This document shows positions 1 through 13,490 of a DNA stretch of 64,000 nucleotides, one piece after another. A program made the translations under genes and the position numbers. Source of the stretch: Umbilicaria muhlenbergii (Eukaryota > Ascomycota > Lecanoromycetes > Umbilicariales > Umbilicariaceae); the NCBI GenBank assembly GCA_000611775.1, contig KK106982.1, positions 4,966,450 through 5,030,449 on the forward strand, read 5' to 3'. Below the pieces are notes generated by a model, which had not been told where the DNA came from, ran no database searches, and saw only the letters and a list, made by a program, of their open reading frames with translations. Each line of letters begins with the position of its first letter. Position 1 is the stretch's first letter.

Positions 1-244
1 AGAAGGTGATTTAATACTAATTAATGAACAAAATGTGTTAATGAACAAACAGATGAAGAAACTGCATTAAAAAAAGTTCAACTCATTTAAAATATGACAT
101 GTGATAAGTTAATCATCATATGAACTTGACCTCTCAGAGGATCAAAATATTTATAACATGTTCAACATTACTTTATTAAAGTCATTTTAAAGCACATGTC
201 ATGTGTCTTCTGCTTTAACAGGAAAAGACCTACTATTTAATTAA

Positions 245-380
245 AATGATGAGTGAGAAGTTGAAGCAATTGTGAATAATTACATTCATGACAATAAGCT
301 TCAATATCTCATTAAATGAAAGCTGACAGATCAGATGTGAAATAATACATGAAAATTAACACACTTCATCTGTAATGTAA
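245..380 (+). pseudogene. Chromodomain remnant of a gypsy integrase
   Basis: One plus-strand frame reads as a decayed chromodomain: a VEAIVNN start, then LQYLIK followed by a TGA where the conserved Trp of the 'K-W-K' motif is expected. Two further TGA codons fall at likely Trp or Arg sites. Chromodomains end the integrase of fungal chromoviral gypsy elements, so this is probably the 3' end of a plus-strand element whose body lies left of the window. No LTR or target duplication could be assigned. The domain is fairly well supported, the parent element is not. Confidence 0.5.
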
Positions 381-2135
381 AGGTAAAAATGTAAAAATTT
401 CATGTTAACAACTTTGACAAGCTGAAATTCAGGTGAGTTGTATGATGTGAACATAATTGAAGATCATCTTATTTATATAAAAACTTTATCAACTTTGTTT
501 AGCTTGATCTTTTATGACAGAAATATAACTGAGCTTTATAATAAAAATATAATAAAGATTATGACAGTTATATTACTTCTCATAAAGAACATTACAAGTC
601 ACATATGCATGATACAAATATTAAAATGAGAAAATAATTTCATTATTAATTATTCATCTGTCATCTTATTTTCTTTTTCATTGTTTAATGAAATCTTTGA
701 TCTCATTTTTTTAATGTGATGTTATTCACAGAGTTTAATATACTCCTGATGATGATGAAATTAATGAGTGTTGAGGACACAAAAAGCGTGAGCAGTGCTT
801 TTTAACAAAACAGTAAAAACTTAAATGAGCTTCTTAAAACTACTGAATTAACACATGTTAACCTTAAGAAAGTTAAGAGACTCATGTTAAAAAGCAGCTG
901 CAAAAGATGCAAAGAATGTTAATAATAATTAATAAAAAATAATAATGTGAGGATTAATTGATCAACTGTTAAGTGTTATACACAATTAACATATTAATAA
1001 TATGATAATATGGCAGTACAATAGTATAACAAAATGTCATATGTATAACAGTATGACATTACAACATAATCATATTAAATGAAACAAAATGAAAGAGGAT
1101 TAAAAAAAATAAACTTACAATGTGCTGTCACTCCTTCTGTCATTATAAGCATGTGCATGCAGGACAACAACATCAGATTTTTTAAAAATTAAAGCAGTGA
1201 TAATCAGAGACTTCATCATGCAATAATCATGAAAATTATAAAGTGATGTGTAATAAATGCAAGTTGAATTAATTTATGACATGAAGCACTGATCAACTCT
1301 GACTCTTCTGTAAGAGTCACAGTGAGTAGTACTTAATAACATGTGATTGAAATTCTCTTAAATCACATGTTCATAATGATGAGCCTGCTGCATGTGAACT
1401 GGCAGTGAGGTATCATCATGACATCACATAAAGCAGAAACTTCTGTCAAAGATATCATTTAAAAGTAAACATTTGACTTTCTTCAGATGTTAAACAGATT
1501 ATTATATCACTCTGTTTTCTCATCTCTTTTTGAAAGTGTCAATCATCATGAGTTCACTTGTTAATGATGATGTCTCAGAGCTTTTCTCATCACACTGAGC
1601 ATGAAAATTGACAGGCTTGCTTAATGAAAGTGAGTCTTCACTGTTGTTCATAACTGTGAGTTTGAGCATTTAAATATTGATGAGTTATACACATCATGTT
1701 AGCATTCATACACTGTATGACAGGAAGTATGACACTGCAGAAAAACTTAAATGTGAGTTATAAACTTTACATGCCTTCACACCTGAGATGAACACCTCTG
1801 CAGTGAAGTTGATGTCATGCAGGTGATCAGAACACCTCTGTAAGTTTTAAGTTAAAAAAAATACAATAATATGTCATATGAGATGATAAAGGATAAAGAA
1901 CAAAGTTAAAAGAAATGTTTTAAACTTACAGTAAACATGTTGATTTTAATGTTTATGTTATGAAGAACTTACTGCCAGACATGATATTATCACAATTAAA
2001 TGAAAACACATGATCAGTCTTATTTTAATATAATTTCATGCACTCACCCTACAACCTCAACTATTATGATGTCATAATAATGTTTATGACCAGTCAGTTG
2101 ACCTCAGGGACAGCATCATGAGAAGAGAAATATTG
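381..2135. other. Decayed AT-rich DNA without a recognisable gene
   Basis: About 1.75 kb rich in TGA, TCA and ATG words like the neighbouring retrotransposons, with stops in all frames. The tract near 990-1080 has the same CAGTATGACA-like low-complexity wording as the family-E LTR. No domain or LTR pair was recognised. It is probably old, heavily mutated transposon sequence. Confidence 0.5.
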
Positions 2136-2269
2136 TGTTAAAGTCATCATATATAATAATATAATAATACAACAGTATAACAGTATGACAGTATGTCATT
2201 ATAACTCATTTATATGATGACTCAGTGAGTAACATCTTGATATTAAGTGAAAACTCTTTACAAGAAGAT
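2136..2269 (+). repeat. Family-E solo LTR, left part
   Basis: Begins TGTTAAAG and aligns with the 5' LTR of element E at 61026, where the first bases differ only by C/T and G/A changes. It is cut at 2269 by gypsy element 1 and resumes after 18670. A 4-bp ATTG precedes it (2132-2135) and also follows the right part (18817-18820), which suggests a 4-bp target duplication around one LTR. No family-E internal sequence lies next to it, so this is a solo LTR. Confidence 0.65.
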
Positions 2270-2731
2270 TGTAACAGGTGGTGTTGTAATGATGAAGATA
2301 ATATAATCATTCAATGAACTATGTTAATGTTCATCTAATCACAGCACTTGGTTCAATGAACTACTGATCACATGTAGACTTGAATAGGCTGAAGGTTGCA
2401 GACTTATGAGATTACATTTGATATATGAGTTGAGCATGAGCTCCTAACTATGAATCTACCTGTGATTATATAGAACTTTAAAAGACTCATGTGTAATTAT
2501 ACTGCTTGATGTGTGTAACTTCTCTGCTCAGGGTGCTCATGCTCTGAGCATCATGAGCAGTTGAGTGCTCAAGGTGCTGATGCTCTGAGCATCATGAGCA
2601 GTACCACATGTACGCCTACTGCACATATCAATCAAGTGCTCAGGGTGCTCATGCTTTAAGCATCATGAGCAGTACTACATGTACACCTGCTACATGTATC
2701 AATCAGGTACTGTTTAATGAAAGGTGTAACA
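2270..2731 (-). repeat. Element 1 3' LTR (462 bp)
   Basis: Bounded by TGTAACAGG and GAGGTGTAACA-type ends (TG...CA on either strand). It contains tandem, partly palindromic units built on GTGCTCATGCTCTGAGCATCA at about 2529-2702. Its length equals that of the interrupted 5' LTR at 15065. Confidence 0.9.
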
Positions 2732-3289
2732 TTAACTTCTCTCTCAACATTTTCATCCTTAAAAACTCAACCTTCCTCATATCTTCATCTGATATCAGAA
2801 AGAAGAAGTCATCTACTTCTCATCATTTCTGTTTAACTGATTTAATCACTGAAAATGAAAGAATTATCATGTGAACATGTGATCACTGCCTGACTGATAA
2901 CAAGGAGTGCAAGATGTCAGATGATTATGATAAGTGTGACATCTGCATTCAGCTGAGTATCTCTTGCAACTTGTTCATCTCTCTGAAGGAGATCAACAAG
3001 GTGAGTGTGAAGATTCATCATCTGAAAAAGGAAAAGAATGCTGTCACAGCACAAAAGTGAGAAATAAGAGTGAAGAAAGAGAAGCTTCACAAACAAATCA
3101 CTTTTCTGAGGAAGAAACAGTCAGACTTGATCTGTATTAAACTTCAAAACATTAAAGAGCTGAAGATGAATGAGTGCATGACTGCTGTAACTGCTGATTC
3201 TTTTAACAGGCCTTCTCTCAACTTCCTCATGTCTGAGGCTTTCAGTCTTAATGATGTGAACTGACTTTCTGCAGGTTTCTTTGCTGAAA

Positions 3290-6200
3290 TTGACACAGTT
3301 TCACTGCACAATGAGTAAGATTTTCTTCTGATTTTCATGTGTTTCCTTCACTATCATATCCTTTTCATTTGATCAGATAATGTGACTCATCATTTATATC
3401 TTGCTGATCTAGGATTTCCTCTACCTTAAACTCAGCATCTTGACTTTTCAAGTCAATCTCTGATGAATTTCCTTGTATTGATGTTTCTGAGTCTGCTGAT
3501 TCAAGTAGTGATACATGAAATACTGAATGTATTCACATAATGAGTGAAAGCTCAAGCTCATAGTTGATGCTTCTCTTAGTTTTAGCAATTTGAAAAGATC
3601 TCAACTTCATGTGATTTAATTTGTTGCTAGGTCACTTTGTCTTGATATTATGATATAAAAGGTATACTTTATCTCTCTCTTTGAAAGTAAGTCCTTTATC
3701 TCTCTTTTTATTATAATATATCACTGATCTTTTTAAGGTGAATTTAATATTCCTCTGCAACATTTCATGCAGATTCTTAAGGTGATTCACTTGTACTCTT
3801 ACTCATTGTGTTATCATTATTAGTTCCCTGACCTCATTCATAGTCAGGTTGAAATCATAATTGATGTAAAATAATGATACTTCAGTTGTCTCTGTTGCTG
3901 CTGAATTGTATATTAACTGAGCTATTGATAAGAGTTCTACTCAATTAGTTTGTTGATAATTAACATAACATTGTAGGTACTGTTTCATAATCTGATTAAG
4001 TCATTCAGTCTGCTCATCTGTTTGAGGATGATATGATGTTGATAACTTGTGATGAATCCCTAGTTGATTCACTAATGATTTTTAGAACTTGAAGGTGAAG
4101 AGTTTATCTCTATCAAAGATTATCTCTTTCAGCAGTTCATGATTGATTGTTATAATTCTTAAAAACATATATGTGAGTTCCTCTGCTGATGATGCTTCAT
4201 TGTAAGATATGAAATATTCATACTTCATGAGTCTGTTCATGATGATTAATATTGAGTCATAGACTGCTTTCATCAAGGGTTCCTTCAACTTTGATAATTT
4301 AATCACAAAGTTTAGTGTGATGCTTACTCATGATCTCAGTGATGTCCTTGATGACTTGAATAAATTATATGACTTATGTTGATCTGTTTTGCTTCTTCAG
4401 CAGATGTTGCACTTTTGAATGATCTTTTTAACTTTTTTCCTCATGTATGAGAAGTAATATGTCCTTGTGAGTCATTCTATCATTTTGTTAATTCCCTGAT
4501 GATCATGTGTTTTATTGAAATGACTCTCCTCTATTAACTTCTGTTGAAGATTAGCAGGAACATAGATTAAGTCTTGAAAAAATAATAAGTTTTTCTCCTT
4601 TTTGAAGCTTTCATGATCTTTAATATTCTGAAGAACCTGTTGTGTTAACTTGTCATTCTTCAACACTTTTTAAATTTTATTTTTAAAAATGTCATCCTCT
4701 ACCTGTATGATGAGATTGAACTGTTTATTGAAAGACATGTTCCCTTGCTCATCTTCTTGAAGGATAACATGACTGATGATCAGCTTATCTTGTAAATAAT
4801 CAGCTCATCAATTGAGAGTATTCACTTTAATGTTCTCTGATCCTTTTTGATAATGAATCCTGAAATTGTACTGTGACAATTCTTTCAATCAACGCACTTG
4901 TCTTTGATTTAAGACTTTCATTGTCATGAAATACAACAGATTCTTATGATCTGAGTATATCTGAACCTCATGTTTAAGTTCTTTCAGATACACATGTCAT
5001 TGCTTGAATGCATTAACAATAGTTAACAGCTTCTTGTCATGTATCTTATAATTCATTTCAATGCTTGCAAACTTTCTCAAATAGAAAGCTACTGAGTGCA
5101 AACATCTTTTATCATTTAATTGATTAATGCATGCTTCTATAGCTCCGTCTGATGCATTCATCTCAAGTGTAATAAGTTTCTCAGGGTTGAAACTCATGAG
5201 AATCAGTTAAGAAATGAATTTCTTCTTCAACTCATCAAAGGCTTTCTGTGCTTTAAGTGATCACTTAAATTTCTGATCTTTCCTGGTCAACTCTGTTAAA
5301 GGTGATGTGATTTTTGAATACTTCTCAATAAACTTTTTATAAAAGTTCATGAACTCAAGAAAGAACTGTACTTCCTTAATGTTCCTTAATACTGATCATT
5401 CAATCATAGATCATATTTTCTTAAAGTTCATTCATAACTCTTCTGATGTTACAATGAAGTCTAGAAAGTGTACTTTCTTGAAATGAAAAAAACTCTTCTC
5501 AAACTTTATCTGCAATCCTGCATTCTGAAGTGCTTGTAAGACTTTGCAGACATGCTGAACATGCTACTCCTTCATCTTGAAGTAGATCAGTATGTCATTG
5601 AGGTACATAATCATGAACTGATTCAAGTACTCTCACAGTATGTTATTAATGAAAGCCTGAAATGTTGCTGACGTGTTTGTCAATCTGAAAGGCATTACTA
5701 GGTAATCATAGAGTCTGAATCTCATTCAGAACACAGTTTTTCATTCATCTTCTTCTTTGATACAAATCTGGTTGAAAGCTCCTGAAATATTGAACTTGAT
5801 GAATCATTATGCTCTCTGAAACTGATCCTGCAGTTCTGAAATAAGCAGCAAGGGGTAACTGTTCTTGATGATAATGTTGTTTAATGCTCAGTAGTCAATG
5901 CATAACCTGAGTGAACTGTCTGATTTTGGCATAAACAGTATTGAATATTCAGCTGAAGATTACAATTCTCATATGAATCCTTTTTATAAGTTCTTCTTTA
6001 AGTATTCTCACAAAGTGTTTAACTTCTGAGGTGACAATGAGTAGATAAGTTGCTTCATTGATGTGTAATCTTTCATGATCTTGATTTCATGATTTTATTT
6101 TTAATGTTTCAGCAAGGCGTCCTGATCTTTTACAGTCATAAATAATTCCTTGAAGTCTTTATATTCTTTAAAGATAGATAACTTGATAATGAGGTCTCAG

Positions 6201-7326
6201 TCATCTTCAACTCATCTGCTTCACAGTATCTTTGCATCAGGATTCTTCAGTTCCTCATGCATCTCTTTTATTAACATAGTGAAGATCTTCACACCTTCAG
6301 GTGAGTTCAGGACTGAATATAATTTATTAAAATTACTGCTCTTAACAAAGTATATCTTATTTTCAGCTCAATCAATCATTGAATTGATCACTCAGAGTCA
6401 TGATATTTCTAGGATTATATCACTTCCTGATTACTTTATTATGTTGAATTGAATCTTCTCTCAATGTTGACTTAAATGCATAAGCATGAGAATCATCTCT
6501 CAGTTTACTCATTCATTATTATGTTTCATAAAGATCTCATTGAACTCTTGAAGTTTAAAGGGATTCTGCTTCACCTGTGTTTAAATTACATGTTTCACAG
6601 CAAATCCTGAGTTCATGAAGTTCTCTGTACAGTCACTGTCTATTAGCAGTCAGGCTGACTGATCATTGACTTTAATTTAAACATGAAAATTACTCATGTC
6701 TTTCTGTGCTGCAGCAGTGAACTCTCTTTGTCATTCACTGCTTGAAGGCTTCAAAATAAACATCTCTGAGGACCTCTGACCTGAAGGGCCTCTTAATTTT
6801 TTGAATTAAAAGGAGAGAACTTTAAGTTCTTTTTTACATACTTAAAGTCTTCTGAATTCACCTTCTGAGCTGAATGTTTACTCAGATTTTTTTTAAAGTA
6901 TTCATTTTAGAGTTCTCATACTCTCATATGAAGTTCTCATGAGATGTGTACTTCATTAAAGGTAATATATCCTCCTCTGATGATGAACTGAGAACCTTTC
7001 AGCAGTGTCTCTTTGATTATATCTTGATAATTGATTTCTTCATGATCTTGTCTTTGCATAAATGCATCTCAGATAATGTAAAGGATCTGATTTTTTATCT
7101 TTTTTATTCACTTCACATACTCCTCTTTCTTGCTGAGGGCATCAAGTATTTTAATATATGTTTAAATTCACCTTTCTTCATGAGTAAATAATCATTTATC
7201 ATTGTCTTCTTTTATAAGCTCTTCTGAGCTTTTAAAATTTGTTACTTTCATGAAGTCTTCCTTCTCACTAAATGAGGATATTATATCATCACTGTCAACA
7301 TAATTATCTTTTTGATTGAATTGCTT
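3290..7326 (-). pseudogene. Element 1 pol (protease-RT-RNase H-integrase-chromodomain), broken
   Basis: Minus-strand remnants follow gypsy pol order from high to low coordinates. RT has its catalytic box at 5594-5605 reading YLND instead of YLDD. RNase H follows at 5197-4997 with SFNPEKLITLEMNASDGA and IHDKKLLTIV. The zinc-binding integrase region is at about 4666-4472 and the integrase core at 4306-4082 (FISYNEASSAEELTY). A chromodomain at about 3425-3290 starts FKVEEILD. Frames are broken mainly by TGA at conserved Trp, for example QVR-stop where element 2 keeps TGG. The RT Asp-to-Asn change and the stops make it non-functional. The gag end of this element lies beyond element 2. Confidence 0.88.
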
Positions 7327-7759
7327 TGTAACAGGTGGTGTCGTAGTGACGGAGATAATACAATCATTCAATGAACTATATCAACATTCATTTAACCACA
7401 GCGCTTGATTTAATGAACTACTGATCACATGTAAACTTGAATAAGCTAGAAGGCAGTAGACTTATGAGATTGCATTCAATACATGAGTTGAGCATGAGCT
7501 TCTAACTATGAATCTACCTGTGGTTATATAGTACTTTAAAAGGCTCATGTGTGACTGTACTGTTCTACATGTGTAATCTTACTGCTCAGGGTGCTCATGC
7601 CCTGAGCATCATGAGCAGTAAGGTGCTCAAGGTGCTCATGCTCTGAGCATCATGAGTGATAAGGTGCTCAAGGTGCTCATGCCTCAAGCATCATGAACAG
7701 TATCACATGTACACCTGCTACATGTATCAATCAGGTATCATTTAGTGAGAGGTGTAACA
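7327..7759 (-). repeat. Element 2 3' LTR (433 bp)
   Basis: Starts TGTAACAGG and ends GAGGTGTAACA. It carries three 41-bp tandem units at about 7586-7712. It differs from its partner at 13491 by scattered C/T and G/A transitions. Confidence 0.92.
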
Positions 7760-8289
7760 TTAGCTCCCTCCTCAACATTTTCATCCTTGAAAACTCAACC
7801 TTCCTTATGCCTTCATCTGATATTAAAAAGAAGAAATCATTCACTTCCTGTCATTCTCATTTGGCTGATTCAATCACCAAGAATGAATGAATTGTCATGT
7901 GAACATGTGATCACTGCTTAATCAGTGGCAAGGAGTGTAAGATGTTGAATGATTGCAATAAATGTGACATCTGCATCAAGTTGAACATCTCTTGTGACTT
8001 GTTCATATCCCTGAAGGAGATCAATAAGGTTGACGTGAAAATTCATTAACTGAAAAAGGAAAAGAATGCCGTCATGACACAAAAGTGAGAGATGAGGATG
8101 AAGAAAGAAAGACTTCACAAACAGATCACTTTTCTGAGGAAGAAGCAGTCAGACTTGATCTGTATTAAACTTTGAAACATAGAAGAGTTGAAGATGAATG
8201 AGCGTGTAGCTGCTGTAGCTGCTGATTCTTTTAACAGGCCTTTCCTCAACTTCCTTGCACTTAAAGTTTTCAACCTCAATGACGTGAAC

Positions 8290-11200
8290 TGACTTTCAGC
8301 AGATTTCTTTGCTGAAACTGACGCAGTTTCACTGCACAATGAGTAAGATTTTCTTCTGATTCTCATGTGTTTCCTCCACTATCATATCCTTTTCATTTGA
8401 TCAGGTAGTGTGACTCATCATTTATATCTTGTCAGTCTAGGATTTCCTCTACTTCAAATTCAGCATCTTGACTTTCCAGGTTGATCTCTGGTGAATTTGC
8501 TTGTATTGATATTTTCAGGTCCACTGGTTCAAGTAGTGATACATGAAATACTGAGTGTATTCACATAGTGGGTGAAAGTTCAAGCTCATAGTTGACACTT
8601 TTCTTAGTTTTTGCAATTTAAAAAGGTCTCAACTTCATGTGATTCAATTTGTTGTTAAGCCGCTTTGTTTTGATATTGTGACATAAGAGGTATACTTTAT
8701 CCCTCTCTTTGAGAGTAGGTCCTTTATCTCTCTTTTTATTGTGATATACTGCTGATCTTTCTGAGGCAAATTTGATGTCTCTTTATAACATTTCATGCAG
8801 GTCCTTGAGGTGATTCACTTGTACTCTTGCTCTCTGTGTTATCATTATTAATCCCCTGGCCTCATTCATAGCTGAGTTGAAACTGTAATTGATGTAAAAT
8901 GATGATACTTCAGTTGTCTCTGTTGCTGCTGAGTTGTAGGTTAACTGAGCTATCAGTAAGAGTTTTACTCAATTAGTTTGCTGATAGTTAACATAACACT
9001 GTAGGTACTGTTTCATAGTTTGATTTAATCATTCTGTCTGTTCATCCGTCTGAGGATGATATGATGTTGATAACTTGTGATGAATACTCAACTGGTCCAC
9101 TAATGATTTTCAGAACTTGAAGGTAAAGAGTTTATCTTTATCAGAGATTATCTCCTCTGACAGTTTGTGATTGACTGCTATAACTTTTAAGAACATGTAT
9201 GCAAGTTCTTCTGCTGATGATGCTTCATTATAAGGTATGAAGTATTCATACTTTGTGAGTCTGTCAGTGATAATTAATATCAAATCATAAACTGCTCTCA
9301 TCAGGGGTTCTTTTGACTTTGATAGCTTAATTACAAAGTTTAGTGTGATGCTCACTCATGATCTTGATGATGTCCTTGATGACTTAAATAAACTGTATGA
9401 CTTATGTTGATCTGCTTTGCTTCTTCAGCAGATGTCACACTTTTAAATGATCTCTTCAACCTTTTTTCTCATGTGTGAGAAGTAATATGTCCTTGTGAGT
9501 CATTTTATTGTTTTGTTAATTCCCTGATGATCATGTGTCTTGTTGAAATGACTTTCCTCTATTAGCTTCTGTTGAAGATCAATAGAAACATAAATTAAGC
9601 CTTAAAAAAGTAGTAGGCCTTTCTCCTTTTTAAAGCTTTCATGATCTTTAATATTCTGAAGAACCTGCTGTGCTAACTTATCATTTTTCAACACTTTTTG
9701 AATCTCATTTTCAAAAATGTTATCCTCTACTCTTATGATGAGGTTGAATTGTTTATTGAAAGACATGTCTCCTTGCTCATCCTCCTGAAGGATAACATGA
9801 CTGATGACTGATTTGTCTTGCAAATAATCAGCTCATTAACTGAGAGCATTCACTTTGATGTTCTTTGATTCTTTTTGATAATGAATCTTGAAATTGTACT
9901 GTGACAATTCTTTCAACCAACGCACTTGTCTTCAATTTAAGACTTTTATTGTCATGAAATACAATAAATTCTTATGATTTGAGTATACTTAAACCTCATG
10001 TTTAGGTCCTTTCAGATACACATGTCATTGCTTGAATGCATCAACAATTGTTAACAGCTCCTTGTCATGTATCTTGTAACTCATTTCAGCACTTGAAAAC
10101 TTCCTTAAATAGAAAGCTACTGACTGTAGATGTCTCTTTTCATCTGACTGACTGATGCATGCTCTTATAGCTCCGTCTGATGTGTTCATCTCAAGCGTAA
10201 TAAGTTTCTCAGGGTTGAAACTCATGAGAATTGATTGAGAAGTGAATCTTTTCTTCAACTCATTGAAGACTTTCTGTGCTTCAGGTGATCATTTAAATTT
10301 TTAATCTTTCTTGATCAGCTCTGTTAAAGGTGATGTGATTTTTGAATACTTTTCAATAAACTTTCTATAGAAGTTCATGAACTCAAGGAAGGATTGTACT
10401 TCCTTGACATTTCTTAATATTGATCATTCAATCACAGATCATATCTTCTCTGAATTCATCTGTAACTCTTCTGATGTTATTATGAAGCTTAGGAAGTGTA
10501 CTTCCTTGAAATGAAAAAGGCTTTTCTCAGGCTTTACAAATAATCCTGAATCTTGAAGTGCTTGCAGGACTTTTCAGACATGCTGAACATGCTGCTTCTT
10601 GATTTTAAAGTAGATCAGTATGTCATCAAGGTAGATGATCATGAACTGATTTAAATACTCTCACAGCATGTTATTGATAAAAGCCTGAAAAGTTACTGAG
10701 GCGTTTGTTAATCTGAAAGGCATTATCAGGTACTCATAGAGTCTGAATCTTGTTTGAAATGCAGTTTTTCATTCATCTTCTTCTTTGATACAGATCTGGT
10801 TGAAGGCTCCTGAAATATTAAATTTAATAAATCATTATGCTCTCTGAAACTGATCTTGCAGTTCTGAAATGAGCAGCAAAGGGTAACTGTTCTTGATGAT
10901 TATGTTGTTCAATGCTCAATAGTCAACACACAATCTAAGTGAATCATCTGATTTTGGCATGAACAGTATTGAATATTCAGCTGAAGATTAAGATTCTCAT
11001 ATGAATCCTTTTCATAAGTTCTCCTTTAAGTATTCTTGTAAAGTGTTTAACTTCTGAGGTGACAATGAGTAGATAGGTTGCTTCATTGATGTGTAATCTT
11101 TCATGATCTTGATTTCATGATCTTATTTCTGATGTTTCAGCAAGGCGTCCTGATCCTTCACAGCTGTAAATAATTCCTCAAAGTCTTTATATTCTTTAGG

Positions 11201-12350
11201 GATAAATAACTTGATAACAGAGTCTTGATCATCTTCAACTCACCTGCTTCACAGTATCTTTGCATCAGAATTTTTTAATTCCTCATGTGTTTCTTCTGCT
11301 GACATAGTGAAGATCTTCACACCTTCAGGTGAGTTCAAAACTGAATATAATTTATTCAAATTATCACTCTTAATGAAGTATATCTCATTTTCAGCTCAAT
11401 CAATCATTGAATTGACTGCTCAGAGTCAAGATATTCTCAGGATTATATCACTTCCTGATTACTTCATTATGTTGAATTGAATCTTTTCCCAATGTTGACC
11501 TAAACGCATAGACGTAGGAATCATCTCTCAGTTTACTCATTCATCATTATGTTTCATAAAGGTCTCATTGAACTCTTGAAGTTTAAAAGGATTCTGCTTC
11601 ACCTGTGTTCAAATTATGTGTTTCACAGTAAATCCTGAGTTCATGAAGTTTCCTGTGCAGTCACTGTTTATTAACAGTCAGGCTGGCTGATCATTGACTT
11701 TAACTTAAACATGAAAGTTGCTCATGTCTTCCTGTACTGCAGTGGTGAACTCTCATTGTCATTCACTGTTTGAAGGCTTCAAAATAAACATCTTCAGAGG
11801 CCTCTGACTTGAAGGGCCTCCTAGTTTTTTGAATTAAAAGAGGAGAAACTTAAGTTCTTCTCTACATACTTGAAGTCTTCTGGATTCACTTTCTGAGTTG
11901 AATATTTGTTCAGATCTCTCTTGAAGTATTCACTTCAGAGTTCTCATACTTTCATATGAAGTTCTCATGAGATGTGTGCTTCATCAGAGGTAATGTATCC
12001 CCCTTTAATGATGAACTGAGAACCTTTCAGTGATGTCTCTTTGATTATATCTCAATAGTTGATTTCTTCATGGTCTTGGTTCTGCATGAATGCATTTTAA
12101 ATAATGTAAAGGATTTGATTCTTTATCTTTTCTACTCACTTCATGTACTTCTCTTTCTTGCTGAGGGCATCAAGTATTTCAGTGTACATTCAAATTCACC
12201 TTTCTTCATGAGTAGTTAATCACTCATTATTATCTTTTTTCATAAGTTCTCCTGAACCTTCAGAGGAGACTACTTTCATGAAGTCTTCTTCCTCACTGAA
12301 TGAGGGTATTGTATCATCACTGTTAATGTAATTATCTTTCAAGCTGAACT
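8290..12350 (-). pseudogene. Element 2 pol (protease-RT-RNase H-integrase-chromodomain), broken
   Basis: Gypsy pol order is clear on the minus strand. RT has YLDD at 10622-10633. RNase H lies at 10258-10025 (SFNPEKLITLEMNTSDGA, then IHDKELLTIVDAF). The integrase zinc-binding area is near 9600-9450, the core at 9355-9110 (YFIPYNEASSAEELAY) continues into SYHPQTDGQTER near 9050, and the GPY-type region and chromodomain lie at about 8690-8310. In the chromodomain (FEVEEILD...KGYDS...ESEENL) all three expected Trp codons are TGA. The domain set is that of fungal chromoviruses, in which the chromodomain guides integration. Stops in every segment make it a pseudogene. Confidence 0.9.
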
Positions 12351-12359
12351 GCTCTCACC

Positions 12360-13490
12360 TGACTTGATGTCTCTTTATGTTTGTGATGAGGTTTCTGTGA
12401 GAGGTTGCAGCATACTCTTTTGCCTTCTTTGATTAACATGAAAATCATTCAGAGCCGTCTTTGTCACTTCAGTGAACTATACAGCTGTCATCATAACAGG
12501 CTGTTCAAGACATAATGTTGTGCTGAACTGATTACTTCAGCGCTGACTCTTTTAGCATGATGATGTATGTCTTCTTTTTTGATGAAAAGGTTTTTGTTGA
12601 GATTTAACAATTTCATGTGAAATGTCTTGACTTTTCACAGTTATAACAATTTCCTTTAACTCTGATACCCTTTGATAACTGCTTGATTCCCCTCTGAAAT
12701 TGATTCCTTTGAGAAGTCACATTGATTTCCATCAGCTGAGGGCTGTAATAGGGTTGATTGTTATACTGAGTGCTCTCATGAGGCTTGTTCACTTTTGATG
12801 ATACATAATTCTTTTGGCTCTTTTCCATGGATCTTTCATATGCTTGATTGTTGATGATGACTGACTTCTTAATCATCTTGATCAAGGTGCTTGATCACTC
12901 AGATTTAAAGATTTCATCCTTGATGAAATCCTTCAAGCCCTTATAATACTGCGTGGTCAAGGCAGTGTCATCTCAATTCATATACACAGCATGTCTCTGA
13001 AAATTAACTGCATATGTTGCAGTGACTCCTTTCTGCATAATATTGCAGATTTCTCACTTCATGATTCTTTTCTGATTAATAATCTCAAACATGATTCTTA
13101 TCTGCTTCTTGAACTCCTTTAAACTGAAGAAGATTTCATTTGTCTCATCATCATGATCCTTCTTCTCATTTTTTATATAGTCTCAGAGGGTCAGCTCAAA
13201 TCAATTGAGAGCATCAGACCTCAAGTAGGAGGATGTATATAATATTTTGTTAAACTTCTTCTTGAACATAGTATGATTGAGGTGAATGTAAGTATCAAGC
13301 TGAGTGAAGAATGAACTCAACATCCTTCACTTCTTTAAGAACTTGTCTGATGATGAGATCTTGATCTTCATCCCTGATGATGTCAGGCTCTCAATGACTG
13401 ACAGGTCATGACTGAAGGCTGTCATTCTTTTGAGAGACTCATGAGTCACAGTTCATTTCATGACTGATATCTTGATGATGATGCTCAAAA
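12360..13490 (-). pseudogene. Element 2 gag, broken
   Basis: Capsid-protein remnant between the 5' LTR and pol. The longest open piece (12885-12613) ends in a CCHC zinc-knuckle start, CYNCEKSRHFT, after which a TGA interrupts the motif. The same segment is present in element 1 at 13929-15064 and, on the plus strand, at 60505-61025. Gag would package the element RNA in the cytoplasm. It is broken by several stops. Confidence 0.8.

Noticed and set aside
438-629. Small plus-strand ORF in the AT-rich left end
   Set aside because: Low-complexity composition in AT-rich DNA and no domain; expected by chance.
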